From positions 2,852,001-2,916,000 of the forward strand of contig OZ244854.1 of NCBI GenBank assembly GCA_965220985.1: a DNA stretch of 64,000 nucleotides. Reading direction: 5' to 3'. The notes under the pieces were generated by a model. That model was not told the DNA's origin, made no database searches, and saw only the letters and a list, made by a program, of their open reading frames with translations. A program made the position numbers and the translations under genes. This document shows, piece after piece, positions 9,407 to 18,525 of the stretch (the stretch's first letter is position 1; every line of letters starts with the position of its first letter). The stretch is from JAPPHA01 sp965220985 (GTDB lineage: Bacteria > Pseudomonadota > Alphaproteobacteria > Rhodobacterales > Rhodobacteraceae).

Positions 9407-10381
9407 GTGTGCCGATGTCGGCTGGCTGGCTTGCTGCTGGTCGCCTCGTTTCTGGCTGGCGATATTGCGAAGGCAAATGATGAGCGGGCGTCCTTTGAGG
9501 CGCCGCTCGCGCCACGATCCCTGATCATTGACGGTGCCAGCGCAGACGGTCGTGCTGTCGTGGTCGGCCAACGCGGCCACATTCTCGTTTCGACGGACAA
9601 TGGCGGCCACTGGCAGCAGGCCCGGGTTCCCACGAGGGCACTTCTGACCGCAGTCCACATGAGCGATGCCATGAACGGCTGGGCAGTCGGCCATGATGCC
9701 GTGATCCTGCACACCCGTGACGGCGGTTTGTCGTGGGAAATCGTGCATCATGCGCCACAAGAGGAACTCCCGCTGCTCGATGTCTGGTTTCAAGACGACA
9801 AGAAGGGCTACGCCGTCGGGGCCTACGGCTATTTTCTCGAAACCGATGACGGCGGGGAGAGCTGGCATTCTCGCTATGTCAGTGAAGAAGACTTTCACCT
9901 GAACGCCATCGTCCCCGCAGGAAAATCGGAACCCGATCGGCAACGCCTCTTTCTCGCCGGAGAGGCCGGCGCACTTTATCGTTCCGAGGACGGTGGCAGC
10001 AGTTGGGACAGCATCGATTCACCATACGGCGGTTCATTTTTTGGCGGGCTGGCGCTGGATCGCGACCGCATCATTCTGGCTGGCCTGAGAGGAAATCTCT
10101 TCAGGTCCGATGACGGCGGCAACAGCTGGAGTCAGGTGAACACGGAAACCACGGCCACTCTGACCGGTGTGCTTCGCCTGCAAGACGACGAAATCCTCGT
10201 CACCGGTCTTGACGGTGTTGTCCTCCTCAGCCGGGACGGTGGGCGCAGTTTTGACCTCAGCCGGCGGCCGTCACGTCGGGGAATCTCCGGCGCGGTCGTA
10301 CTCCCAGAAGGAGAGGTGATCCTGCTCGGCGAGTTTGGCGCGGACCGCTGGCGGTGGCCCGAGGGCGTCGCGGGTCAATGA
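9407..10381 (+). CDS. YCF48-like beta-propeller protein with six Asp-box repeats
   Basis: A 324-residue exported protein beginning at a GTG (9407) with a short signal peptide (LAGLLLVASFLAGDIAKA). Six Asp-box (BNR) repeats are visible: STDNGGHW, TRDGGLSW, TDDGGESW, SEDGGSSW, SDDGGNSW and SRDGGRSF. This matches the YCF48/photosystem II assembly factor-like propeller family, which in non-photosynthetic bacteria accompanies DUF1302/DUF1329/RND genes. It is probably a periplasmic scaffold. It sits 35 bp after the DUF1329 gene, and its TGA overlaps the transporter's ATG by four bases. No good ribosome site precedes the GTG, so the exact start is less certain. Confidence 0.88.
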   Translation: MCRCRLAGLLLVASFLAGDIAKANDERASFEAPLAPRSLIIDGASADGRAVVVGQRGHILVSTDNGGHWQQARVPTRALLTAVHMSDAMNGWAVGHDAVILHTRDGGLSWEIVHHAPQEELPLLDVWFQDDKKGYAVGAYGYFLETDDGGESWHSRYVSEEDFHLNAIVPAGKSEPDRQRLFLAGEAGALYRSEDGGSSWDSIDSPYGGSFFGGLALDRDRIILAGLRGNLFRSDDGGNSWSQVNTETTATLTGVLRLQDDEILVTGLDGVVLLSRDGGRSFDLSRRPSRRGISGAVVLPEGEVILLGEFGADRWRWPEGVAGQ

Positions 10382-12747
10382 TGGGTTCCGCTGGCGAAAA
10401 AAGTCGTCCTGCTGTCCGGGAGCGACTGGAGAGTCTTCCGTTCCAGCACCGTCGCATCGTGCTTCTTCTGTTCGCGATCGCCACGATCGTCATGGCATGG
10501 CTTGCGACTCAAACACGTATCGACGCCGGATTCACCAAGCTGGTCCCGCTTCAGCACGAATACATGGAGACCTTCCTCGAGCATCGTGACGAGTTCGGAG
10601 GAGCAGACCGGGTCGCAATTGCCTTGGTAGCTCGCGAAGGGGACATGTTCACGCCCGAATTCTTCGAAGTGCTGCGCAAGGCGACCGACGCAATGTTCTT
10701 CCTGCCGGGAATCGATCGAACTCAGGTTTTCTCGGTGGTGACCCCAAATGTTCGCTACATCGAGGTCGTCGAGGACGGGATTTCTGCCGGGAATGTCGTT
10801 CCCGCCGATTTCGAGCCTGACGAGGCCGGTTTGGCCCGGGTTCGCAACAACATCATCAAGGCGGGAATAGTCGGCCGATTGGTCGCCAACGACTTCAGCG
10901 GTGCAATCGTCAGCGGAAAGCTGCAGGAATTCAACCCGAATACCGGCGAACGCCTGGATTACATCGAGGTTGCAAGGGAACTCGAACAGATTCGAACGAC
11001 CACGGCTGCCCATCCGGAAATCGACGTCCACATCATCGGCTTCGCCAAGCTGGTGGGCGACATAGCGGATGGAACAGCACGAGTGGTCGCGTTTTTCGGC
11101 ATCACGCTCGTGATCACCTTTCTGTTCGTCTTTGCCTACACGCGATCGTTTCGTTTGACGCTGCTGCCACTGGTCTGCTCGTTGACTGCCGTCGTGTGGC
11201 AATTGGGTGGCGTCAGCGCCCTTGGCTATGGCGTCGATCCCATGTCGATCCTCGTCCCGTTTCTCGTCTTCGCAATCGGGGTGAGCCACGGCGTTCAGAT
11301 GATCAGCGCATTTCGCTCCGAAATGCTGAAGGGACTCGGTTCGCTCGATGCAGCTCAAGCCGGTTTCAAGCGCCTTCTGTTGCCGGGCGCTGTCGCATTG
11401 GCATCGGACACGGTCGGATTCATCACGATCTCGTTCATCGAAGTGCAGGTCATTCGCGAGATTGCCACAACGGCGAGTCTCGGTGTTGCCGCCATCATCC
11501 TGACCAATCTGGTCCTCCTTCCTGTGTTGCTGTCCTACTCGAATCTGGATGAGACGGCGCGGAATTCGGCGAACGCGCGTGACAGGCTGTTGAGACCGTT
11601 CTGGGTCTGGCTTGCTGGCGCTGCTCGCCCGCGGCCGGCGGCAGCGATCATTGTCGTGGCAGTGGCCCTTTTTGCCGTTGGCGCCAGCATCGCCCCCGAA
11701 GTTCGGGTCGGCGACGAACACCAAGGCGTGCCCGAACTGCGAGAGAGTTCCCGCTACAATCGAGACACGGCCGTGATCACCGAGAAGTTTTCGATCGGTG
11801 TCGATGTTCTCACGGTCATCGCGGAATCGTTTTCCGAGAGCTGCATCGACCACGAGGTGATGAGCATCCTGGACGAGTTCGAGTGGCGAATGCGAAACGT
11901 CACCGGCGTTCAATCGGTTCTCGGTCTGGCGGGTGTGGCCCAGAACATCAACGCAAGCTGGAACGAGGGCAATCTGAAATGGCGCACGTTGCCACGCAAC
12001 ACCTACTCTCTGGTTCAGGCAATCTCTCCGGTTCAGACAAGCAGCGGATTGCTCAATCCCGACTGCAGCATCATGCCGGTTCACATCTATACCGTCGATC
12101 ACAAGGCCGAGACGATCGAGCGAATTGTCGACGAGGTCAAATCGTTCAGCGCTGAAAACGCGGCGTCGGCCGATCGCATCCGATTCCAGCTGGCAGCGGG
12201 CAATGTCGGGGTGATGGCGGCGACCAATGAAGAAGTGGAAGCGTCGCAATTCCCGATCCTTGCCTATGTTTTCATCGCGGTCATTCTCCTGTGTCTGGTC
12301 TCGTTCCGGTCGATCACTGCGACGCTTTGCATCATTCTGCCGCTCGGCGTCGTGTCGCTACTTGCCTATGCACTCATGGCGGTTCTCGAAATCGGACTGA
12401 AGATCTCCACGCTTCCGGTCGTTGCGCTGGGGATAGGCATCGGTGTCGACTACGGAATCTACATCTACGGGCGACTGCGGGGCTTTCTCGAAGAGGGCGT
12501 TGAGTTCGCACAGGCCTATGAAGAGACCTTGGCATCGACGGGGGCAGGCGTCATGCTGACGGGCCTGACACTTGCCGCCGGTGTTGCCACCTGGATCGTG
12601 GCTCCTTTGAAATTCCAGGCCGACATGGGAATCGTCCTGACGTTCATGTTTCTCGTCAACATGGTTGGCGCCGTCATTTTGCTTCCGGCTCTTGGTGCCT
12701 GGTTCGACCGCATTGGTCGACTGCGCTTGCGGGGCCGGTCGACTTGA
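10378..12747 (+). CDS. MMPL/RND superfamily transporter (predicted exporter)
   Basis: A 789-residue integral membrane protein built as two similar halves. Each half has one leading membrane helix (first near residues 26-43), a large extracytoplasmic loop, and a block of about five helices, giving around 12 in total. The helix blocks include DPMSILVPFLVFAIGVSHG in half one and LGIGIGVDYGIYIYGR in half two, the latter carrying the aspartate typical of proton-coupled RND helices. It belongs to the MMPL-type predicted exporters, which move lipids and other hydrophobic molecules. The ATG at 10378 overlaps the previous stop (ATGA), indicating translational coupling. An in-frame GTG 24 bp upstream is less likely. 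Substrate unknown. Confidence 0.9.
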   Translation: MMGSAGEKSRPAVRERLESLPFQHRRIVLLLFAIATIVMAWLATQTRIDAGFTKLVPLQHEYMETFLEHRDEFGGADRVAIALVAREGDMFTPEFFEVLRKATDAMFFLPGIDRTQVFSVVTPNVRYIEVVEDGISAGNVVPADFEPDEAGLARVRNNIIKAGIVGRLVANDFSGAIVSGKLQEFNPNTGERLDYIEVARELEQIRTTTAAHPEIDVHIIGFAKLVGDIADGTARVVAFFGITLVITFLFVFAYTRSFRLTLLPLVCSLTAVVWQLGGVSALGYGVDPMSILVPFLVFAIGVSHGVQMISAFRSEMLKGLGSLDAAQAGFKRLLLPGAVALASDTVGFITISFIEVQVIREIATTASLGVAAIILTNLVLLPVLLSYSNLDETARNSANARDRLLRPFWVWLAGAARPRPAAAIIVVAVALFAVGASIAPEVRVGDEHQGVPELRESSRYNRDTAVITEKFSIGVDVLTVIAESFSESCIDHEVMSILDEFEWRMRNVTGVQSVLGLAGVAQNINASWNEGNLKWRTLPRNTYSLVQAISPVQTSSGLLNPDCSIMPVHIYTVDHKAETIERIVDEVKSFSAENAASADRIRFQLAAGNVGVMAATNEEVEASQFPILAYVFIAVILLCLVSFRSITATLCIILPLGVVSLLAYALMAVLEIGLKISTLPVVALGIGIGVDYGIYIYGRLRGFLEEGVEFAQAYEETLASTGAGVMLTGLTLAAGVATWIVAPLKFQADMGIVLTFMFLVNMVGAVILLPALGAWFDRIGRLRLRGRST

Positions 12748-13155
12748 CGTGACGGTCATCGGAACAATTGCAGATCATCATCTTGAACCAGCTTCTGATC
12801 GTTGAAACGTGCTTTGGGTCAGGCCGTTCAAGAGTGTCGCTTGTTGTTCCCCTCGCAGTCCAGACCCTTCGGCAAAAGCCGGTGCGCACTTGACATGGTC
12901 TCTACCCGAGCACTGGCCTATTGCGGGCAATTCCCCGCTGGCCGTTTCGGGAACCTTGTTGCACATTGCCAGCATCGAACCGTCGAACGACAATGATTGG
13001 TGATGGGCGATGATCGCAGCGCAGCCAGGATGGAATTTCCGCTTGCGGGCGCGACAAGCCAGTTTGACAGAGTTGATCATTCCACCCGGAAGCCAAGGCA
13101 TCGCGGGCAAAAAGGGGAATTCGTCCATGAATTTGATGTTGTCGGAACGAGATCG
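12748..13155. other. Intergenic region after the RND gene
   Basis: A 408-bp gap between the RND transporter and the next dehydrogenase. Small open frames exist on both strands, but none shows a ribosome site or recognisable protein. Two TTGACA hexamers are present without a matching -10. I see no terminator with a T tract. Confidence 0.4.
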
Positions 13156-14349
13156 ATGGCAAGACTGAATTGGGGCCTCATCGGTGGCGGTGAGGGAAGC
13201 CAGATCGGCCCCGTGCATCGGATGGCCGCCCGGCTAGATGACGAGTTCACGCTGGCCGCCGCTGCGCTCGACCATGTTCCAGAGGCCGGGCGCGACTTTG
13301 CCGTCAGGCTCGGCGTGTCGCCTGAGCGCGCCTACGGCGATTGGCGAGAAATGCTGGAACGCGAATCGACGTTGAGCGACAAAGACCGCCTCGACCTCAT
13401 CACGGTTGCAACGCCAAATTCCACGCACCACGAAATCACCCGAGAAGCGCTTGAAAACGGTTTCAACGTCCTTTGCGAAAAGCCCATGACCATGACGGTG
13501 GCTGAAGCCGCCGACATCGTGGCGACTGTCAAGGCGACAGGGTGCATTTGCGCCGTCAATTACGGGTATTCCGGCTATCCCCTTGTCCGCGAGATGCGAG
13601 CCATGGTCAGGGACGGTCGTCTGGGCACCGTTCGGTTGGTTGTTGTCGAGTTTGCCCATGGCCATCACGCCGTTGGGGACGGCTTCGACAACCCGCGCAT
13701 TCGCTGGCGCTACGATCCCGATCAGATCGGCGTGTCGGCCCAGTTCGCGGATTGCGGGATTCACGCCATGCATCTCGCGACCTTCGTCACAGGCAGTGAA
13801 GTGACAAGGCTCGCGTCGGATTTTGCGTCGTGCGTCGACGGACGGACGCTTGAAGACGACGCTCAGGTCGGTTTTCGTCTCGAAGGCGGCATCGTCGGGC
13901 GGCTTTGGACGTCGTCGGTGGCCGTGGGAAGACAGCACGGGTTGACCATACAGGTCTTCGGAGACCGAGGTGGGCTGCGCTGGGCGCAAGAGCAGGCCAA
14001 CCAACTCTACTGGACACCGGCAGGCGGGCGAACCTCGGTGATCGAACGGGGCGAAGCGGGGCTGTCTGCAGAGACCGAACGCGCATCACGAATACCCGTC
14101 GGCCATGTCGAAGGCATGCCGCTCGCGTTCGCAAACATTTACGGCGACCTGTCGCGGGCGATACGTTCCCGCAAGCCAGAGTCGGGCAATGACGACTCCG
14201 TGAATGACTCCATGGTTGATGACCACCTGTTCCCGTCCGCCGAGGACGGCATGCGTTCGGTTGTTGCGATACACGCAGCCGTGGATTCTGCGAAGAACGG
14301 AGGCGCATGGGTGGACATGCGCGATGTCATCACGAGGGAGTCGGGTTGA
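13156..14349 (+). CDS. Gfo/Idh/MocA family dehydrogenase
   Basis: A 397-residue oxidoreductase with Rossmann motif GLIGGGEGSQIG at the N-terminus and the CEKPMT catalytic-lysine segment near residue 110. The substrate domain has FADCGIHAMHLATFVTG. It is longer than the other two family members in this window because of a C-terminal insertion after the MPLAFANIY segment. Such enzymes oxidise sugar or cyclitol hydroxyls with NAD(P); the substrate is not readable. The start is placed at the ATG of MARLNWGLIGG (13156). About 50 further upstream codons are open but do not resemble the family. It stands alone, 160 bp before the AAA ATPase gene. Confidence 0.85.
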   Translation: MARLNWGLIGGGEGSQIGPVHRMAARLDDEFTLAAAALDHVPEAGRDFAVRLGVSPERAYGDWREMLERESTLSDKDRLDLITVATPNSTHHEITREALENGFNVLCEKPMTMTVAEAADIVATVKATGCICAVNYGYSGYPLVREMRAMVRDGRLGTVRLVVVEFAHGHHAVGDGFDNPRIRWRYDPDQIGVSAQFADCGIHAMHLATFVTGSEVTRLASDFASCVDGRTLEDDAQVGFRLEGGIVGRLWTSSVAVGRQHGLTIQVFGDRGGLRWAQEQANQLYWTPAGGRTSVIERGEAGLSAETERASRIPVGHVEGMPLAFANIYGDLSRAIRSRKPESGNDDSVNDSMVDDHLFPSAEDGMRSVVAIHAAVDSAKNGGAWVDMRDVITRESG

Positions 14350-14510
14350 GAGTGACTTCCGAATGTCGGCTGGATGTGGTTTGATCGACAGACGCGTCGT
14401 GGAGGGCTGACAGCTACACCTTGACTGGCGAAATTCCACGACCGGACTCGTGAATTGCCAATGAAGTCGCGAGAGTCCGCGCAAGCTGTGCACGCTGGGA
14501 GACTGAATCA

Positions 14511-15746
14511 GTGATCCGCCGTTTCCAGGCTTTGAACTACCGCTGCCTTCGTCACGCGGATGTCAGCCTGGGCAGGTTTCACCTTTTGACAGGGGCGAAT
14601 TCCAGCGGAAAGAGCACGCTGTTTGATGCCATTTCATTTGTCTCGGATTTGGTGCGGGACGGCCTCTCCTCTGCGGTCGAACGCAGGACCGGCGACTTTC
14701 GCGACCTGGTGTTTGGTCGGAAGGAGGGTGGAAGCGGCTTCGAACTCGCTCTGGAATTCGACATTCCCGTCGCGATTGCCGAAATGCTCCCCCTCGAATC
14801 CGAATTCCGCAGGTTTCGCTACGAGGTCTCGATCCGGGATGGAGACCAAGGACCAGGAATCGAGTTTGAACGCGGAGTCCTGTTGCCGACCGAAGAAAGC
14901 ACCCTTGAGCCACGGCAGAGTCCCCTGTTTCCGCTTCCTCCCGCGACCGCGGCAACGATCATCTCGCGGCAGCGAACTCGCGGGTCGCGGACGATCTTCA
15001 AGAAGTCCACGACAGGTGTCGACTCGATCTACTCCGAAGTCGCCGAGCGTTCCGGAAAGGGCTGGATCGTCAACAATTCATACGGCCGGTTGCGCTCGAC
15101 CTTCGGGAGTCTGCCTGACGCGCCATCCATGTTCCCGATTGCAACCCACGTGAGGCAGTTTCTGGAACGGCACGCGATCGTGGTCGGCCCCGACATCGAC
15201 AGTTTGCGGGCTCCGAGTCCGCCGGGCCGGCGCCTTGCAGACGACATGAGCGACAGTGACAATCTGCCGTGGCTGATCAGGCGTCTTCAGGCGCAGGATC
15301 CCGTCGCGTTCGACGAATGGCTGGATCTGGTCCGTTCGACCGAGAAAGATCTCCAGTCGATCGATGTGATCGAACGCGCGGATGATAGGCACGCATGCAT
15401 CGTCATCAGACATGCATCGGGGTTCAGCATCCCGGCTCGGGGTGCATCGGCGGGCCTGCTGCGCTTCATGGCCATGACCCTGCTTCCCCATCAGGCAAGC
15501 AAGGATCAACTGTTCATGATAGAAGAGTTGGAGCGTGGGTTTCACCCATCGTCATTGGAGGTAGTTCAGGACGTCCTCACCAAGGCCGAAGGATGTCAAA
15601 TTCTTGCATCGACACACTCGCCAGCGGCAATCGATCGCGCGAGCCCCGAGTCGGTGCTGAATTTCGTTGTGGATGACGATGGAACTACCCGCATCGAGCA
15701 GGGATGCGATTTCCCGTCTCGGAAGGACAGCAACACAGACCAGTGA
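14511..15746 (+). CDS. RecF/SMC-like AAA ATPase, function unknown
   Basis: A 411-residue ABC-type ATPase of the AAA_15/AAA_21 group. It has Walker A GANSSGKST at residues 28-36, a Walker B segment LFMIEELERG near residue 335 followed by FHP, and a terminal H-loop STHSP near 367. The N-terminal RRFQALNYRCLRHADVSL strand is typical of RecF/OLD-type ATPases. There is no TOPRIM or other nuclease domain in the gene, and no nuclease gene beside it. It begins at a GTG with GGGAG nine bases upstream. The next gene, a dioxygenase, starts 33 bp after it, so it may be in the same transcript although its role in catabolism is unclear. Confidence 0.8.
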   Translation: MIRRFQALNYRCLRHADVSLGRFHLLTGANSSGKSTLFDAISFVSDLVRDGLSSAVERRTGDFRDLVFGRKEGGSGFELALEFDIPVAIAEMLPLESEFRRFRYEVSIRDGDQGPGIEFERGVLLPTEESTLEPRQSPLFPLPPATAATIISRQRTRGSRTIFKKSTTGVDSIYSEVAERSGKGWIVNNSYGRLRSTFGSLPDAPSMFPIATHVRQFLERHAIVVGPDIDSLRAPSPPGRRLADDMSDSDNLPWLIRRLQAQDPVAFDEWLDLVRSTEKDLQSIDVIERADDRHACIVIRHASGFSIPARGASAGLLRFMAMTLLPHQASKDQLFMIEELERGFHPSSLEVVQDVLTKAEGCQILASTHSPAAIDRASPESVLNFVVDDDGTTRIEQGCDFPSRKDSNTDQ

Positions 15747-15779
15747 GTGGCCTCTGCGGCCACAATGGAGATGACAAAA

Positions 15780-16751
15780 ATGGCAATTCAGTCGCTTTGC
15801 TATCTCGGTGTGCGGTCCGACCGGATCGATGACTGGAAGTACTTTGCCAACAAGATTCTTGCCATGCAGTTGGGTGACCAGGGCGGGCGACAACTGACGT
15901 TCAGAATGGACGACCTCGTGCAGAGGCTGGTGATCTCCGATGAACCCGGCGAGACGCTCGCTTTCATTGGCTGGGAGGTGGCAAGCCGTGCCGATCTCGA
16001 GACCTATGCGGCGCGCCTCGATGACGCCGGGCGCCCGGTGCGACTGGGAAGCCGTGACTTGGCCGACCGGCGGCAAGTTGAGGCGCTTGTCCATTTCGAC
16101 GACCCGGCCGGAAACAGGATCGAACTCGTGTGGAGTCCAAGACAGGCGGATGAACCGTTCGTCCCCGGCCGCCCGGTCGACGGATTCACGACCGGGCCCT
16201 ACGGGATGGGGCATGCAGTTCTGCACGTGCCCGATGCGACATCGCTGCTGCCGTTCTATCGGGATGTGCTGGGATTCAAGGTCAGCGACTATTCCGTCAC
16301 GCCGATTCCGCTCTATTTCTTCCACGTCAATGGCCGCCACCACAGTTTCGCGATCGTGGGGTCGGGAAACAGCGGATTTCATCACTTCATGGTCGAATAC
16401 AGGAATCTCGACGATGTCGGGCAGGGCTACGATTTGGCCAGCCAGCAAGAGGATGGAATCGCCTACACGCTCGGTCGCCACACGAACGACTACATGACGA
16501 GCTTCTACGCGAATTCGCCGTCAGGTTTCTTCGTCGAGCACGGTTGGGGCGGGCGCGTGATCGATCCGGCTACCTGGGAGCCGCACGAGACTGATTGCGG
16601 TCCCAGTTTCTGGGGGCACGATCGGTTGCACTTGCCTGAAGCCGACCGAAAACCGTTTCTCGACATGAGGCTGAAGGCTGCCGAAAAAGGACTGCGCACG
16701 CCACCACTTGTCGAGTGTCCGTGGCTGTACGAGACGCTCGGACGAAGCTGA
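15780..16751 (+). CDS. Extradiol ring-cleavage dioxygenase (VOC, BphC-like)
   Basis: A 323-residue two-domain vicinal-oxygen-chelate protein resembling 2,3-dihydroxybiphenyl 1,2-dioxygenase. The iron ligands expected for BphC are present: His145 (GHAVLHV), a histidine of the HHFM segment (201/202) and Glu253 (FFVEHGW). Catalytic His234 (LGRHTND) and Tyr243 are also there. It should open a catechol-type ring by meta cleavage. The gene starts at ATG 15780 with a GGAG site about 10 bp upstream, although GTG/ATG codons further upstream are open. It is directly followed by a flavin hydroxylase, its likely partner. Confidence 0.88.
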   Translation: MAIQSLCYLGVRSDRIDDWKYFANKILAMQLGDQGGRQLTFRMDDLVQRLVISDEPGETLAFIGWEVASRADLETYAARLDDAGRPVRLGSRDLADRRQVEALVHFDDPAGNRIELVWSPRQADEPFVPGRPVDGFTTGPYGMGHAVLHVPDATSLLPFYRDVLGFKVSDYSVTPIPLYFFHVNGRHHSFAIVGSGNSGFHHFMVEYRNLDDVGQGYDLASQQEDGIAYTLGRHTNDYMTSFYANSPSGFFVEHGWGGRVIDPATWEPHETDCGPSFWGHDRLHLPEADRKPFLDMRLKAAEKGLRTPPLVECPWLYETLGRS

Positions 16752-16765
16752 AAGGCAACGCCCAG

Positions 16766-18283
16766 GTGAGTCCGAATTCCGACAGTGCCGAGGTGATCAT
16801 TGTCGGCCTCGGGCCGACCGGCGCGACTCTCGCGAATCTGCTGGCCGAATGCGGCATCCATGTCATTGGCATCGATCGCGAGGCCGGGATCTATCCGCTC
16901 CCGCGTGCGGTTCACTTCGACGGCGAAACCATGCGCGTGTTTCAGTCCGCGGGCATTTCCGAGCGGTTGCAGCATGAAGTCATCGTGAATCAGGGCATGC
17001 GGTTTGTGGGGCCGAACCACGAACTCCTGCTCGACTGGCCACGGCCGCAAGGCATCGGACCCCAAGGGTGGCATGCAAGCTATCGCCTGCATCAACCCGA
17101 CCTCGAAAAGTTGTTGCGCGGCAGACTTGCTGACCGGTCCAATGTGGAGATGATGACGGGGTTGGAGGTTGTCGCGCTCGAAGCCCGAAAGCGCGACGTG
17201 GTTGCTGTTTGCCGAGATGCCCGCAGTGGCCGCATGCGAGACCTGTCGGCATCGTATGTCGTTGGATGCGATGGGGCACGATCATTGGTTCGGGACGCAA
17301 TCGGGCGAGGGATGATCGACCTTGGCTTCAAGGAGCGCTGGCTGGTTGTCGATGTCCTTTTGAAACGCGAGCGTCCGGACCTCGGAGATCACTCGATCCA
17401 GTTTTGCGACCCCGAACGGCCGATGACCTACTGCCGAAGCCCGAAAAACAGGCGGCGCTGGGAGATCTCGCTGAAAGATGACGAAGCCGATGATCAGGTG
17501 ACGCGCGAGGAGCGAATCTGGTCGTTTCTGTCGGATTGGATCGGGCCGCAGGATGCGGATCTAGAACGCTGTGCGGTCTACACGTTCGAATCGAAGATCG
17601 CGCGGAGTTGGCGGAAGGGTCAGATGATGATCGCGGGCGATGCGGCGCATCTGACGCCTCCATTCATGGGGCAGGGCATGTGCGCAGGGATCCGGGATTC
17701 AGCAAACCTGGCCTGGAAACTGGCCCTGTGCGTAAAGGGTTTGGCGAAGCCCGGCATCCTGGACAGCTACCAGGAAGAGCGTGCTCCCCATGCCCGCATC
17801 TACATCGAAACCGCCATGCGACTTGGCGGCCTCGTCAACGCGCTCGAGCCGGAATCGGCTCTTGCCATGGCCTCGCAGGACGAGACCGGCATCGCCAGCA
17901 TGGCCTCGATCTCACCAACTCTGGGCCCGAGTGATCTCGGCGGCATGATCGCAATGGACACCCCTTGCAGGGGGCATCTGTTTCCACAGCCAACCCTTCG
18001 GGACGGCCGCATGCTCGATGACTCGATCGGTTTCGCGCCGGCATTGATCGTCCGAAACCCGCTGCCCGAAGGGGTTGTTGCGACCGTTGCCGTCTTCGAC
18101 GCCGTGAACAGTCCAGGCCTCGGCGTTGCTCTCGACCGTTTCGGGGCAGATGCGGTTCTGTTGCGGCCGGATCGATACATCGCAGCCACTGCGAGAGGTC
18201 AGGCGGAACTTGCCGAACTCGCTGCCATGAGGGTTCCGTCTCCAAGGGATGCCCGGCGTCCTGCCGACTCGGCGGGAGGGTGA
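16766..18283 (+). CDS. FAD-dependent aromatic ring hydroxylase (MhpA-like)
   Basis: A group A flavoprotein monooxygenase of about 505 residues. It has the FAD dinucleotide motif GLGPTGATLA near residues 14-23, the DG motif GCDGARSLVR, and the GD motif AGDAAHLTPPFMGQGMCAG, where the ribityl chain binds. The closest recognisable group is 3-(3-hydroxyphenyl)propionate hydroxylase (MhpA). It would ortho-hydroxylate a phenolic acid to a catechol for the dioxygenase immediately upstream. In-frame GTGs at 16715, 16721 and 16766 are possible starts. I prefer 16766, 15 bp after the dioxygenase stop and just ahead of the FAD fold. No ring-product hydrolase or hydratase is nearby. Confidence 0.85.
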   Translation: MSPNSDSAEVIIVGLGPTGATLANLLAECGIHVIGIDREAGIYPLPRAVHFDGETMRVFQSAGISERLQHEVIVNQGMRFVGPNHELLLDWPRPQGIGPQGWHASYRLHQPDLEKLLRGRLADRSNVEMMTGLEVVALEARKRDVVAVCRDARSGRMRDLSASYVVGCDGARSLVRDAIGRGMIDLGFKERWLVVDVLLKRERPDLGDHSIQFCDPERPMTYCRSPKNRRRWEISLKDDEADDQVTREERIWSFLSDWIGPQDADLERCAVYTFESKIARSWRKGQMMIAGDAAHLTPPFMGQGMCAGIRDSANLAWKLALCVKGLAKPGILDSYQEERAPHARIYIETAMRLGGLVNALEPESALAMASQDETGIASMASISPTLGPSDLGGMIAMDTPCRGHLFPQPTLRDGRMLDDSIGFAPALIVRNPLPEGVVATVAVFDAVNSPGLGVALDRFGADAVLLRPDRYIAATARGQAELAELAAMRVPSPRDARRPADSAGG

Positions 18284-18525
18284 GTGGAGTCTGTCGGTTC
18301 CATGGCCGAAGGTCCTGACGATCATTTCAAGTTGAGAACGGAACCGCCGAAGAGTAGAGTTGCGACTGGTGGATTGCCGCGCGACCGGATTGTTCGGGAA
18401 CAGCCGGAGCAGAAACGCCATCCATTGCACTTGCGAAACGAAAAGGGAACTGGCTGAAGTCTGGTTCGCATGCGAGCGTGCGTTGTGGTCTTTGCCACAT
18501 TCCGGATAACCCATTGGGAGGGAAC

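Noticed and set aside
10375..12249. 624-codon open frame antisense to the RND transporter
   Set aside because: The sense frame encodes an obvious membrane transporter; the antisense product is His/Arg/Asp-rich with no ribosome site or domain.
14511..15746. OLD/PARIS/Gabija-type defence system
   Set aside because: Only the ATPase is present. No TOPRIM domain, helicase or nuclease gene lies beside it, so a defence label is not supported.
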